Positions 15,701 to 19,884 of a DNA stretch of 30,359 nucleotides are shown here, one piece after another (positions within the stretch are counted from its first letter, which is position 1; each line of letters begins with the position of its first letter). Below the pieces are notes generated by a model. That model was not told the origin of the DNA. It saw only the letters and a list, made by a program, of their open reading frames with translations, and did no database searches. The translations under genes were made by a program, and so were the position numbers. The DNA comes from CAZTAR01 sp043813895. Its GTDB lineage: Bacteria > Planctomycetota > Phycisphaerae > UBA1845 > UTPLA1. The stretch spans positions 1 to 30,359 of the forward strand of contig JBDRKQ010000076.1 in assembly GCA_043813895.1 (NCBI GenBank). The letters run 5' to 3'.

Positions 15701-18133
15701 AAGCCCGGTCAGATTACGGAAGTGTACACACTTCAAGAGGCGCCGGCGTCGAAGGTGGGCGAGATGATCCGCAACATCTTCCAGGAACGGAACCAGCCGC
15801 GTCAGGGTGCGCCGGGTCCGTCCGTGCCCAACGTCGCGGTCACCGTCGAGGACAACAACGCCAACAACAGCCTGCTCATTAACGCGTCCCGAGAAGACCA
15901 CATTCTGATCGCGGACCTGATCCAACGGCTGGATCGCCCCTCGACGCTCATCGACATGGCGAGGGTCTTTCCGTTGGAGAAGGCCCGGGCCGAGCGCGTC
16001 AAGGAAATCCTCGAAGAGCTTTATCAGTCAACCGGCGCGGACGGCGGCAGCCAGTCAATCGTTGTCATCGAGGACAAACGCACGAATTCGGTTGTGGTCT
16101 CGGCGCCGCCGGGCGAGTTGGAGAACATCAAGGAGCTTATCGGCCGGCTGGATCAGGTAAAGGTCGAGGGCTACACGGAGATCGGCGTCTACGTCTGTGA
16201 GAACGAAGACGCAGAGAAAATGGCCGAGCTGCTCAACAACATCATGACCGGCGAGTCGCAGAGCGGCGGCACCGGCTCCGAGGAGGCCCGCGACATCAGT
16301 TCGATGCTTGTCAGCTTCGCCGCCAAGGACCGCGGGGGCGAGGATAAGTTCCTCGAGGCGATTCGAGAGAACCTCCAGATCACGTTCAACGTGCGATCGA
16401 ATAGTGTCATTGTCGTGGCACCGCCGAATTCACTCAAGCTCATTGAAAGCCTGATCCGGAAGCTGGACATGATCCAGAAGCGGGCCGTGCTGGTAAAGGT
16501 CTTCCAGCTCATCAACTCCGACGCTCAGAGCATGGTCGACTTGTTGAATGAGGTGTTTGCCTACGACACGGGCTCGGAGCAGGAGCGAGAGTTCCAGAAA
16601 GACCGTGAAATCGAAGTCGAGGGCGGGCTTAGTGCGACGGGCGGCGTTCCGACCGCGGCTTCCCAGGAAGGCCCCACGCGCAAGGGCACATTCGGCAGAC
16701 CCAAAACCACGTTCGTACCCGACGAGCGGACCAATTCGGTCATCGCCGCGGGTTGGCCGGAGGACGTGGATACTATCGCGGACATCATCGACCAACTCGA
16801 CTCCCGCTCGATCCAGGATCGCGAGAGCGTCGTCGTATCCCTGGTCAACATGAAAGCGGATGAAATGCAGAGCGCGGTCGATGCCTGGATCCAGGCTGAG
16901 CAGCAGCGGATCGACCAGTACAGCGAGAACATCTCCCCGCAACGCCGGATGGAGCAGGAAATCTCCGTCGTTGCGCACGAGCCATCGAATCAGATGATCG
17001 TCTCCGTCAGCCCGCGGTACCGTTCAGAGGTCTTGTCGATCATTGAGCAGCTCGACATGCCGCCGCCGCAGGTGATGATCGACGTGATGATCGCCGAGGT
17101 GACGCTGGACGACCGGTTCGAGATGGGGCTGGAGTTCGCCTTGCAGGAGTTGCGATTCAGCGAGACCGCTGTTCCGGGCGGCAACGGCGTGTTGCAGAGC
17201 AGCCACTTCGACGTCGTGGGGGGCACCGACCTGGGCGCGGCCGGCGCGGGGTTGGCCGGCGTCAGCTTCACCATTACCGGTGAGGACTTCAACTTCCTTG
17301 TCCGTGCGCTGCAATCCGACAGCCGCCTCGAAGTGATCCAGAACCCGATGATCATGTGCCAGGACAACGAGACGGCAAACATCACCATCGGCCAGAAAGT
17401 ACCGATACCCACCGGCAGCACGCAGACGGACTCCGGTCAGATCAACACGCAGATAACCTATGAGGATGTCGGCATCATTTTGGATGTCGAACCGCAGATC
17501 AACCCCGATGGTTTTGTGTATCTCCTCGTTGCGCCAAAGGTCTCGGCGGTCTCGGATTCGACTGTGCAGGTCTCACCGGGCGTGTTCGCGCCGGTCTTCA
17601 GCACACGGGAGGCTGAAACGACCGTGGCCATCAAGGACGGCGAGACCGTCGTGATCGGCGGTCTGATCACCACGACCGAATCTGAGAGCGAGAGCAAGGT
17701 CCCGTGGCTCGGAGATCTGCCGGGGATCGGAGTTCTCTTCCGCACAACGATCCGCTCGAAGCAGAAGACCGAACTCCTGATCGCACTGACGCCCCGCATT
17801 GTCCGCACCGTCGAGGACGGCCGGCGCATCAGCATCGAGAAACGGGACGATTCCGGGATCATTACGGACAACATGAAGCGGAGCTCGATGTTCAAGGGGC
17901 TTCGACTGGAGCCGGAGGCAGAGGACGAACTGGTTGACATCGAGATGCCGCCGCGTCAGACAATTCCGACGGTCGTTCCGTCGCAACAGCCGGTCGAGAC
18001 CGAAGCGCCGGACGGGGAGAAGCCCAAGTACGGCCCGACGGCCCCGAGGTATGGTCCGATCGTGCCCGGCAGCGAGGATGTCGTGGTAAAGCGGTACGGC
18101 CAGGCGCCGCAACCTGTCGCGTACGGACGTTGA
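3752..18133 (+). CDS. Giant secretin (GspD/PilQ family) with about 45 tandem N-domains
   Basis: One uninterrupted frame of about 4793 residues. The chosen ATG (3752) has GGAGG at 3740-3744, 7 nt upstream; an upstream ATG at 3701 lacks this and would hide the signal peptide. Order: signal peptide with cleavage after VRA (about residue 30); Lys/Glu/Pro then Pro/Arg/Thr-rich linker (to about 220); N0-like domain (about 226-335, SYRFDYSDTPWMDVLDDLS); a degenerate N-domain; an array (about 417-4434) with 45 copies of the signature [ST]NxLhVxA...hxxLIxxhD; the secretin domain (about 4436-4686); and a Pro-rich tail. The secretin core has MIDVMIAEVTLDDRFEMG, QVTYEDVG-type text (QITYEDVGIILDVEPQI), and the closing VPWLGDLPGIGVLFR and LLIALTPRIV. 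Secretins form outer-membrane gates; GspD usually has N0-N3 and about 650-700 aa. Two low-complexity linkers interrupt the array (7440-7735, 12830-13240). No frameshift is seen. Confidence 0.95.
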   Translation: MAFFSDNDKRLTARIAGGILLTLAAFVFLGVPVRADDPPKKKDDKPAATQPVEEKPKEEKPGKEKPKEEKSEAAGEKATKGESSTEEKIEAARKAALESIEKDEKKAGESKTSKKDQSASPNAPSVKPAASAAKGSPRLPAPTHRPLAESQRTPRGDSPRTTNRQKTPPRTPGRTPPRSRSDRKEPTPPAPGDSVPPPVPPVGATGDSGAASSETRSPIANITTTMKFVMTPPDPEAQSYRFDYSDTPWMDVLDDLSRISGLPWGNTPETPINETLTFRSPRDFTFKEYIEQLNELLLQRPLNKYLIRREDNYLAIKRLPDLMREIPVEKMFQTFEEFEAAKLDRFDICRTLFTAPEGWPAFQVIEEFRPLFSDTYGAQVLGDDIELVGLVEEHYRFRDVVKRLTAEPPPKSDTRPMLTIVLKVAKVSDVQTILRQMFDVSGGGAPTPRGRPARGPGIDTKGEQAKQITIIPDILNNRLFIKAPPQVLGEIAEAIQDLDSGLPPEPPVMRIVKLQHVGAAVLVAQLKPLFAAQKGALRGPGRGGGGGYVPPEIEDELNRDIIAAQSGNAVILIGSEKGVASAEQIVKDFDVPDDQVTEIIELQNADAATIAAMVSSLLPPVQRGGQPTQLTAQSSTKLVVSCDKTDLARIKELIAKFDVPTEEEEKTHFVQLESATPSAIAPILQQIITGGAAPRPVAPRQADPRRRGGRQPPPQRRAAPVVTTGPGPKFIPDDATKTLLVYCNDKDWERIDALIKKLDAQAKPLEPVYKTFTLQVANVIDVVDMLNQLFPPQSDIARVITADPYNSTINIFAMPDFIEKVTPFITELDIETEIPTEVIKLEYAQAQEIAPILSQSFSGGGSAMAAPVTRGGKGQQPRPMPRSSQGGSSIRIVAEPLTNSLLVTAPPKKLVEIRELVAEMEAAARPARLIVQVYNRPAEDVVAAVQRMMGAASAMPIRVPGAKGQPVSRAPSRSGGSDSLNMLPDGDRIIIEGRQEEVAKAVQWIEQLDVVEQKPISRKYLVMDAEEDAQKLQALLGLGGRPAKKPGGKPGAAAPVVPSGSISIVPVMYENVLLIRAMPRDFVEIDELLRLILGESENVEGTEPDPPESWWTHQLKYKKAYDIAWTVEDLLNAGGKSTIRIDEGPNERTVLIRGSKPAQRDDIVKLIEMYDVPDITGIVDKDVLVFDGDKMPAERIVEMIKNRYTSPFGRSVEVVDAGLSSGRVQVIDIHEGEEEEEDAEPPPPAASPGTPISAVTPRSLPGPLMRAMEAVAAASLGLYDSQSQPPVATSQPAREPSPAERSQDVEDSQPEPMPAVKETGDAVEIATQPPGVDLSEQLPGSIEIYADPVTGKVFVQVPEDEKDMLDDWVRERIGDKSPTVYRVFPLKYAEVDYAAQLLNNIFNQPTQPAPRQRPQRQQQAQPGAKGQQGKGEQGGKEGRQQQQQPQAPAPTPARIKVVPDTRTRSLFVAAPLSDVPLIVDVLRKIDAKVPPIDQNIKIFYLKNLDATQVVETLRETLGLSSTARRAPAQGRRGQPQQQQQQQQQMLQMQGQQGEGTVVSSENIKLTADSQTNSIMAKAPPDTLALVESLIEKLDGAENIAKPEMRRVPLEHARASEVASIVKEVATATSTSAAGPGGRGPRGRGGSRSGTVSVNADTRTNSVILAGQTQDLDRVEGIVKELDIDDGGRSNIRQFAVKGDPRQIADTLKSLFAGGRGGQADVVITANDATGIIVVKAPTPLMADIEKQILAMDEKVEAETERRPIKLQLADAEAVATQLQDLFGEGTQGRGRGAKGKVVIKGNKSNNTLYVQCPESLFEEIKEVALGMDKQPGGLQVKAFHLKHASAIGVQKQLETLMMQASRTKGLGDVKLDLIGVLPDARTNSLIVSGGPLTFLLIEQVLAEVDVEPAELDKRETKTYTFTNAANVSDVARNIRELFRDEDVRTTGVEPPTVTFNVAGNTLTVKANAPQHEEIVKNIIEPVQKSVGEAMQDYQITLQYARADEVKPVLEEFMGKWRQSRGNKPQDTCTVTADPNSNLLLVNCSPSTKAVFDKQLAMLDTKESTAARDRVVQTYPLKFANIQSVNQAVTQAFQRVGRVAQRDQVSVSLDWNTNSLLVLASEENQKHVAEMISRMDVEQSGAARATRTFTLKYAEPWYIPGIIGQQFRSTSRNPNDQVTASYINGTMSVVISANEQNMAKVAELIEEVDVPSAAQKVTKYFKLKNARADALANMLNQAVQLSEPRPRSGVYSVTYGSEMNTNTLIVSAAAEKFEEIEARIAEFDVEETGRITKAFSLRYAAPWTLANIINQQFRSGSRNPNDQVHASFEDGTQSLIITANERNMESVSALIAEADKMTETKETRFMPLKHARADELARTLNESINARYPRNRQGQVPITVTADIASNNLIVTAKTDLFAEVEQMIAELDVAQEGQLRRVFKMTYADPGAVAGMIQQSFRPFGRNPSPSENVICAQDWTTNSVVVTASAKKMAEIEALINEMDQPGDTLRSHHVLEVANSNVSDVAQCLQQIFDAANRGRRGQTGAAMIRAINGTTKIAVFANAEEMKQIEELIKQIDVEGGRSVHTVSMPELVPAKTVADSINKLFGPQGGRRDGARAEFHEPTNTLLVFATDSEFEKIKAQVIDVLSEQPTVGALKIFKIPLKYAVADEVARTLQDFFDKKSGKSRGRSTRPPWWGGGDTASQLEDQVTIIAEPASNMLICYCTDTTKEIIDDLLVDIDTDEPVGGPKVMEMVVLKYLDAEEMLGILTEYLRVSKRTPEDAGQTFVPWWMERRGAGEEKTVLAGDMRLKAVDSMNAIIIVGKPDGVKEALAKIEELDQPREGGDEPHTINLANANASEMAETLKQTFNDQARIKSRGAAYIPPTIVPVEATNSLIVWAKPSDLGLITKMAEGLDSEMADEPSGVRILQVAAGRDVEWLAGEIEQRINDAEQRKQDQNRNYRPSLVSIGADTVSNALLIAGSKAKFEEAKRLVEELVALGPAGGTSRRVIRLETMSPQRAKELIEQLQQGSQGQSGTSGRGGGGRGRGAGRRGDANWTQDRRYEQVEMQMHPSVRTPARHEPAVWAGGSWAGTLPVALAQVVTSTAIAQTPSTQPAEKPKTFTIGKINKKQPPQTDAAKAGAAKTGSPSGKSPEERILAATQPAGQINWSDDAREAIGKRLSGAPIEVAEAGPDSIIIDANDEDLEIILSILDMLDRAVPSKRIEYVKLKNARAKELAKNLQDVFAKIEKVGDREVTPEDKVDIIADPRTNGLFIAAVEEKMAYALDLIAQIDSTPPDLEKVRTFVFNNRRATEAGEVLKKMVGSYLKQIELPADTIGVEIDPQTNAVFVTGGEHHLKVVEQIFNGLDAEMPDEEELPPGAKRPMQEADVMVVPLRVANADELGKLLNDLLQKAATGDTPMKDFIRRMRILDEQGNPVAQIDLNRPIAVFGDKDSNALIIASTKENCLIMRQIAQVFDREPARAEVRHEVMSLQYADATEVADQLGNLLQESEALTERPGKGDKFGVPDGGAGALVYKAVVKPDPRTNQLLIIGRPESVEVLTGLVTKLDVKGLDVMPFEIVKLEYASATALEQALTDMMEKRAEALPEGTGPNAGKSEKVIIKADPRSESLIVAARPARMEELRGLITKLDVPASALIENIRTISLDKGNANDLADKLKDLWEQRKSQREGGSEGLKLEIPAIVADERSNSLIVAASKADFEAIKAVVDKIEALELNPMANIYIVYLKYNSAKELASAFKALFDKRAEMRSADGKVRPEDEVAIEVDEVTNALLVAASRENYEVLKLKVEELDREIGTMGQIEFFVCNNVHAERVKETIDGLFQEKIYKPGGTGDSQIAQDREKVTISVDARSNILIVSASPENMALIREIYKRMNSVTMPWDVAITRLITIEYGDAVKIAAQVQDYFDELEKIRETDGGGGKSGFGITVFPDERSNRIIVGGTKDGIDSAVEMIAKLDVLPGKPGQITEVYTLQEAPASKVGEMIRNIFQERNQPRQGAPGPSVPNVAVTVEDNNANNSLLINASREDHILIADLIQRLDRPSTLIDMARVFPLEKARAERVKEILEELYQSTGADGGSQSIVVIEDKRTNSVVVSAPPGELENIKELIGRLDQVKVEGYTEIGVYVCENEDAEKMAELLNNIMTGESQSGGTGSEEARDISSMLVSFAAKDRGGEDKFLEAIRENLQITFNVRSNSVIVVAPPNSLKLIESLIRKLDMIQKRAVLVKVFQLINSDAQSMVDLLNEVFAYDTGSEQEREFQKDREIEVEGGLSATGGVPTAASQEGPTRKGTFGRPKTTFVPDERTNSVIAAGWPEDVDTIADIIDQLDSRSIQDRESVVVSLVNMKADEMQSAVDAWIQAEQQRIDQYSENISPQRRMEQEISVVAHEPSNQMIVSVSPRYRSEVLSIIEQLDMPPPQVMIDVMIAEVTLDDRFEMGLEFALQELRFSETAVPGGNGVLQSSHFDVVGGTDLGAAGAGLAGVSFTITGEDFNFLVRALQSDSRLEVIQNPMIMCQDNETANITIGQKVPIPTGSTQTDSGQINTQITYEDVGIILDVEPQINPDGFVYLLVAPKVSAVSDSTVQVSPGVFAPVFSTREAETTVAIKDGETVVIGGLITTTESESESKVPWLGDLPGIGVLFRTTIRSKQKTELLIALTPRIVRTVEDGRRISIEKRDDSGIITDNMKRSSMFKGLRLEPEAEDELVDIEMPPRQTIPTVVPSQQPVETEAPDGEKPKYGPTAPRYGPIVPGSEDVVVKRYGQAPQPVAYGR
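4427..4755 (+). other. N0-like (STN) domain of the giant secretin
   Basis: Encodes about residues 226-335. The strand-helix pattern YRFDYSDTPWMDVLDDLSR, then TLTFRSPRDFTFKEYIEQLN, then KYLIRREDNYLAI matches the short N-terminal domain shared by secretins and TonB-type receptors. In known T2SS it contacts GspC. It directly precedes the N-domain array. Confidence 0.7.
7440..7735 (+). other. Low-complexity linker splitting N-domain 10 of the secretin
   Basis: About 100 residues beginning EGEEEEEDAEPPPPAA and ending in IATQPPG interrupt a domain between its halves. The stretch is rich in Pro, Glu, Ser and Gln and probably disordered. It resembles the second linker at 12830-13240, which ends in AATQPAG at the equivalent domain position. 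Confidence 0.6.
9971..11270 (+). repeat. Di-domain (about 146-aa) tandem duplication inside the N-domain array
   Basis: Alternating unit types are visible. Type A units start at 10193, 10631 and 11066 (FTLKYAEPW, FSLRYAAPW, FKMTYADPG), giving periods of 438 and 435 nt. Between them sit type B units (KYFKLKNARADALANMLN and RFMPLKHARADELARTLN). The first two A units share QQFRS, then SRNPNDQV, then ANE/R-N-M at matching places. The DNA is also similar there (the tract reading SRNPNDQV differs at few positions), so this looks like the most recent growth step of the array. Confidence 0.75.
12830..13240 (+). other. Second low-complexity linker with a signal-peptide-like hydrophobic patch
   Basis: It starts with a Gly/Arg-rich run (SGRGGGGRGRGAGRRG), passes through RTPARHEPAV, then a mildly hydrophobic stretch GTLPVALAQVVTSTAIAQ (about 13023-13076) that ends like a signal-peptide cleavage region, then STQPAEKPK and AATQPAG. 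The STQPAEKPK text resembles ATQPVEEKPK right after the true signal peptide of the same protein. This could mark an old gene fusion. Confidence 0.5.
17057..17811 (+). other. C-terminal secretin barrel domain
   Basis: Encodes the membrane-spanning multimerisation domain, about residues 4436-4687. Seen are the IDVMIAEVTLDD entry, SRLEVIQNPMIMCQDNETANI, GQKVPIPTGS, TYEDVGIILDVEPQI, REAETTVAIKDGETVVIGGL and the signature VPWLGDLPGIGVLFR. Length and motif order are those of an ordinary secretin, so only the periplasmic part is enlarged. Confidence 0.93.
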
Positions 18134-18167
18134 GCAGGTCCGTGAGAGGACTGAACAGTGTTGGGTG

Positions 18168-18189
18168 CCCCGCCCTTTCAAGGGTGGGG
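18168..18189. terminator. Hairpin after the secretin gene
   Basis: Stem CCCC-G-CCCTT / AAGGG-T-GGGG closes over a 2-4 nt loop, 35 nt after the secretin stop, with one G-T wobble. No T-run follows, so intrinsic termination is doubtful; it may act as an mRNA end stabiliser or be a REP-like palindrome. It lies before the lipoprotein start and would lower, not necessarily abolish, read-through. Confidence 0.4.
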
Positions 18190-18245
18190 GACAGACTGCT
18201 GATGAAACGCGTCGGACGCAGAGCCTGGGAGATGGGAGTCGAGGC

Positions 18246-18920
18246 ATGATGCCTTCAAGGACGCTGAGCCTGACGATCGCAGTTGTGTGCACAGCGCTGT
18301 TGCAGCCGGCCTGCACGCAGTCGTGGGATTGGAGTCAATCACAAGCGCAGAACAAGGGACCGGGCCCGCGGATGGACGATCCTGGCATGGAGTCGAACAT
18401 CGTCCGCGTCAACAAGTTCTTCGGCGCCAACCCGTGGCTTACCTTCAAGAGCGACGGCAGCAGCGCGGTTGACGGCGTTCGATGCACGGTCTATCTGGAA
18501 GGCGCTGCGCAGCCCAAGGGTGTGTTCGGCAACGGGGCCATCCTGGTGGATATGTACGAATTGGCTCAGGACGCTGACGGCAAGGAACAGCCCTGCCAGG
18601 CCCATCAGTGGCGGCTGGGACCGGAAGAGGCGTACGCCTGGCGTGCAAAAAAGGAGACCTATATGGGCTGGGCCTACAGCCTGCGATTGAACTGGCCCGA
18701 CCATCTCGACGTCGCGGGCAGGCAGGTTGCCTTTGTGGTTCGGTATGTTCGTGACGACGGACGCGTCGTCAGTTCGTCGCGCCAGGTGCTCCGGGTGCCC
18801 GCGGTGAGCAGCCGCGGACAGCCGAAGGTCGCGACTCGGAAGGTGCGCGAACCCGGGGGCGAGCGCGCCGCGGATCGGGAGAACGAGGATGACAGCGCGA
18901 GCTCGTTCTTAGATAGATGA
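18246..18920 (+). CDS. Lipoprotein of unknown function downstream of the secretin (pilotin candidate by position)
   Basis: About 224 residues. The ATG at 18246 (a second ATG follows at 18249) has GGGAG at 18234-18238; the longer frame from 18165 would bury the signal sequence. MMPSRTLSLTIAVVCTALLQ ends in PAC, a lipobox, so the mature protein likely starts at that Cys and is membrane-anchored. The mature part contains NIVRVNKFFGANPWLTFKSD, then GVRCTVYLEG, and later YSLRLNWPDHLDV and VAFVVRYVRDDGRVV, suggesting a beta-sandwich. The C-terminal 35 residues are charged and Arg/Glu-rich. I recognise no family. Secretins often need a small lipoprotein pilotin to reach the outer membrane, and this gene follows the secretin, but nothing in the sequence matches GspS, AspS or PilF, so that role is only positional inference. 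Confidence 0.75.
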   Translation: MMPSRTLSLTIAVVCTALLQPACTQSWDWSQSQAQNKGPGPRMDDPGMESNIVRVNKFFGANPWLTFKSDGSSAVDGVRCTVYLEGAAQPKGVFGNGAILVDMYELAQDADGKEQPCQAHQWRLGPEEAYAWRAKKETYMGWAYSLRLNWPDHLDVAGRQVAFVVRYVRDDGRVVSSSRQVLRVPAVSSRGQPKVATRKVREPGGERAADRENEDDSASSFLDR

Positions 18921-19005
18921 GCCGCGGACTTCAGTCCGCGCGGCCGTCCAAGGATGTGAGCGTCTTCGCGCCGGGCATGACCGCACGGACTGAAGTCCGC
19001 GGCTC
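18919..19005. repeat. Double-hairpin palindromic element
   Basis: Perfect 20-bp outer inverted repeat: 18919-18938 pairs with 18986-19005, extended inward by 4 bp after one mismatch. Each arm is itself a hairpin (GCGGACT-TC-AGTCCGC in the left arm). It begins within the stop codon of the lipoprotein gene, so it can fold in the mRNA end. Likely a REP/MITE-like element or an mRNA 3' stabiliser. Confidence 0.8.
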
Positions 19006-19026
19006 GTCGACCTTGGCGGACCGTTG

Positions 19027-19090
19027 GTGTTCGTCGTCGGTCGCTGGGGCCGACGCTGCAATTGCACCCTCGCTTGCGCTTCGGGCTGGT
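19027..19090. repeat. Dispersed intergenic repeat, copy 1
   Basis: Contains a hairpin with arms CGTCGG (19035-19040) and CCGACG (19050-19055), followed by a 20-nt tract at 19071-19090. That tract recurs with one mismatch at 21325-21344, and the GGTGTTC-plus-CGTCGG hairpin recurs at 21216-21246. Confidence 0.65.
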
Positions 19091-19145
19091 GTTGACGTCC
19101 GACACGGGGGTCGGACGCTTGCAGAGGTTTTTGTACTGCTCTGGC

Positions 19146-19769
19146 ATGGATTTCGTGGATGCTCGGATCATGGATGAGATGGATGTACTGAGTCGAGAAG
19201 AGGGTCGAGAGCATCTTGCGGCCCTGGAAGTCCTCCGACACGCCAAGAACGTGTTCATCTGGCTGGCCTTGGTGGCTGTGGTGCTGCATGTGCTCTCGTG
19301 GATCATGCTGCGCCAGGCGAGTTCTCCTCAGGCCGCGCGGGATTGGGAGCTTACGGCCGAGTGGATGCTGGCCATGGCGGGTTTCGTCGCGCGAGCCTCC
19401 GTGCTGGTCGTGACGGGTGTCTTTGTCCTGGCACTGCTCGTGAGCCTCTCCGCGAAGCTCGGAGGAGCTGCCGGGCTTGCCAAGACCTGTGTCTGGTCAC
19501 TCGCCGCACTTGCGATGCTCGTGCCCTGGGTCCGCCTTTCCTCGGAGGACGTCGTTAATATCTCATCCGCCGTTTATGGGGTGGACGAGCTGAGCGCGCA
19601 CGGTCCAGGCGCCGGTGGTGGGGCCGATGCGTTCTTCTCCTTCGTGCGATTCGGGATCTGTCCGATCCTCGTGGCCGTCTGCCTCGGGGCCGCGCAGTAT
19701 TGCTTCAGGTCCGTGTACCGCAGGATTGCCATGCCGTCGGCGACGAGATTGCCCATCCGCGAAGTTTGA
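19146..19769 (+). CDS. Four-helix integral membrane protein, unknown function
   Basis: About 207 residues from the ATG at 19146; ATGs at 19170 and 19179 are also possible, and no clear ribosome site decides. A start at 19062 would put a dispersed repeat into the protein and is disfavoured. A charged N-terminus (SREEGREHLAALEVLRHAK) leads into four hydrophobic segments: VFIWLALVAVVLHVLSWIML, FVARASVLVVTGVFVLALLV, CVWSLAALAMLVPWV and FGICPILVAVCLGAAQYCF. Between helices 3 and 4 is a Gly-rich loop (SAHGPGAGGGADAF). No motif I know is present. It sits between the lipoprotein and the VKOR-DsbA gene on the same strand. Confidence 0.65.
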   Translation: MDFVDARIMDEMDVLSREEGREHLAALEVLRHAKNVFIWLALVAVVLHVLSWIMLRQASSPQAARDWELTAEWMLAMAGFVARASVLVVTGVFVLALLVSLSAKLGGAAGLAKTCVWSLAALAMLVPWVRLSSEDVVNISSAVYGVDELSAHGPGAGGGADAFFSFVRFGICPILVAVCLGAAQYCFRSVYRRIAMPSATRLPIREV

Positions 19770-19838
19770 GGGACTCCCTCGAGATTGTGGCACAGGTGTC
19801 CCGCCTGTGATTCCACCGGCTTTGGCGCCGGTGCCACA
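19768..19838. repeat. Short hairpin plus double-hairpin palindromic element
   Basis: GAGGGA-C-TCCCTC (19768-19780) overlaps the stop of the upstream gene. Beyond it, outer arms TGTGGCAC (19786-19793) and GTGCCACA (19831-19838) enclose two hairpins: CACAGG/CCTGTG (19791-19796, 19804-19809) and CACCGGC/GCCGGTG (19814-19820, 19827-19833). The plan is the same as that of the elements at 18919-19005 and 28836-28889. A T-run (about 19840-19843) follows, so it might also terminate transcription. Confidence 0.75.
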
Positions 19839-19884
19839 GTTTTGCCGCGGCCTGCTGGACTGCTCTTGCAACAGGTGATGCCGA

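Larger units (their letters stand above)
5000..17056 (+). repeat. Array of about 45 secretin N-domains (KH-like repeat units)
   Basis: Each unit has a first half of the form hhxLKYAxAxxVAxxLxxLF, a variable loop, then hxADxxTNSLhVxAxxxxhxxIxxLIxxLD. I counted the second-half signature one by one and obtained 45, from NNRLFIKA (about 5180) to SNQMIVSV (about 17000). Three zones differ in loop type: units 1-15 (to about 9245) carry long Gly/Arg/Gln-rich loops; units 16-26 (about 9250-11725) are compact, 70-80 residues each; units 27-45 (to 17056) have medium, charged loops. Conservation is at the protein level; the DNA copies are diverged, apart from a recent pair near 10.2-10.8 kb. The exact number could shift by one or two at degenerate units. 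Confidence 0.88.

Noticed and set aside
9251..15925. A 2224-codon open frame on the minus strand, antisense to the giant secretin gene
   Set aside because: It has no recognisable domain, is rich in Arg/Leu/His/Asp as expected for an antisense frame of GC-rich codons, and lies wholly within the strongly supported secretin gene.
5000..17056. The repeat array as a CRISPR-like or noncoding tandem repeat
   Set aside because: Periodicity is at the protein level with diverged DNA, an intact reading frame and variable unit length; no fixed direct repeats with unique spacers exist.
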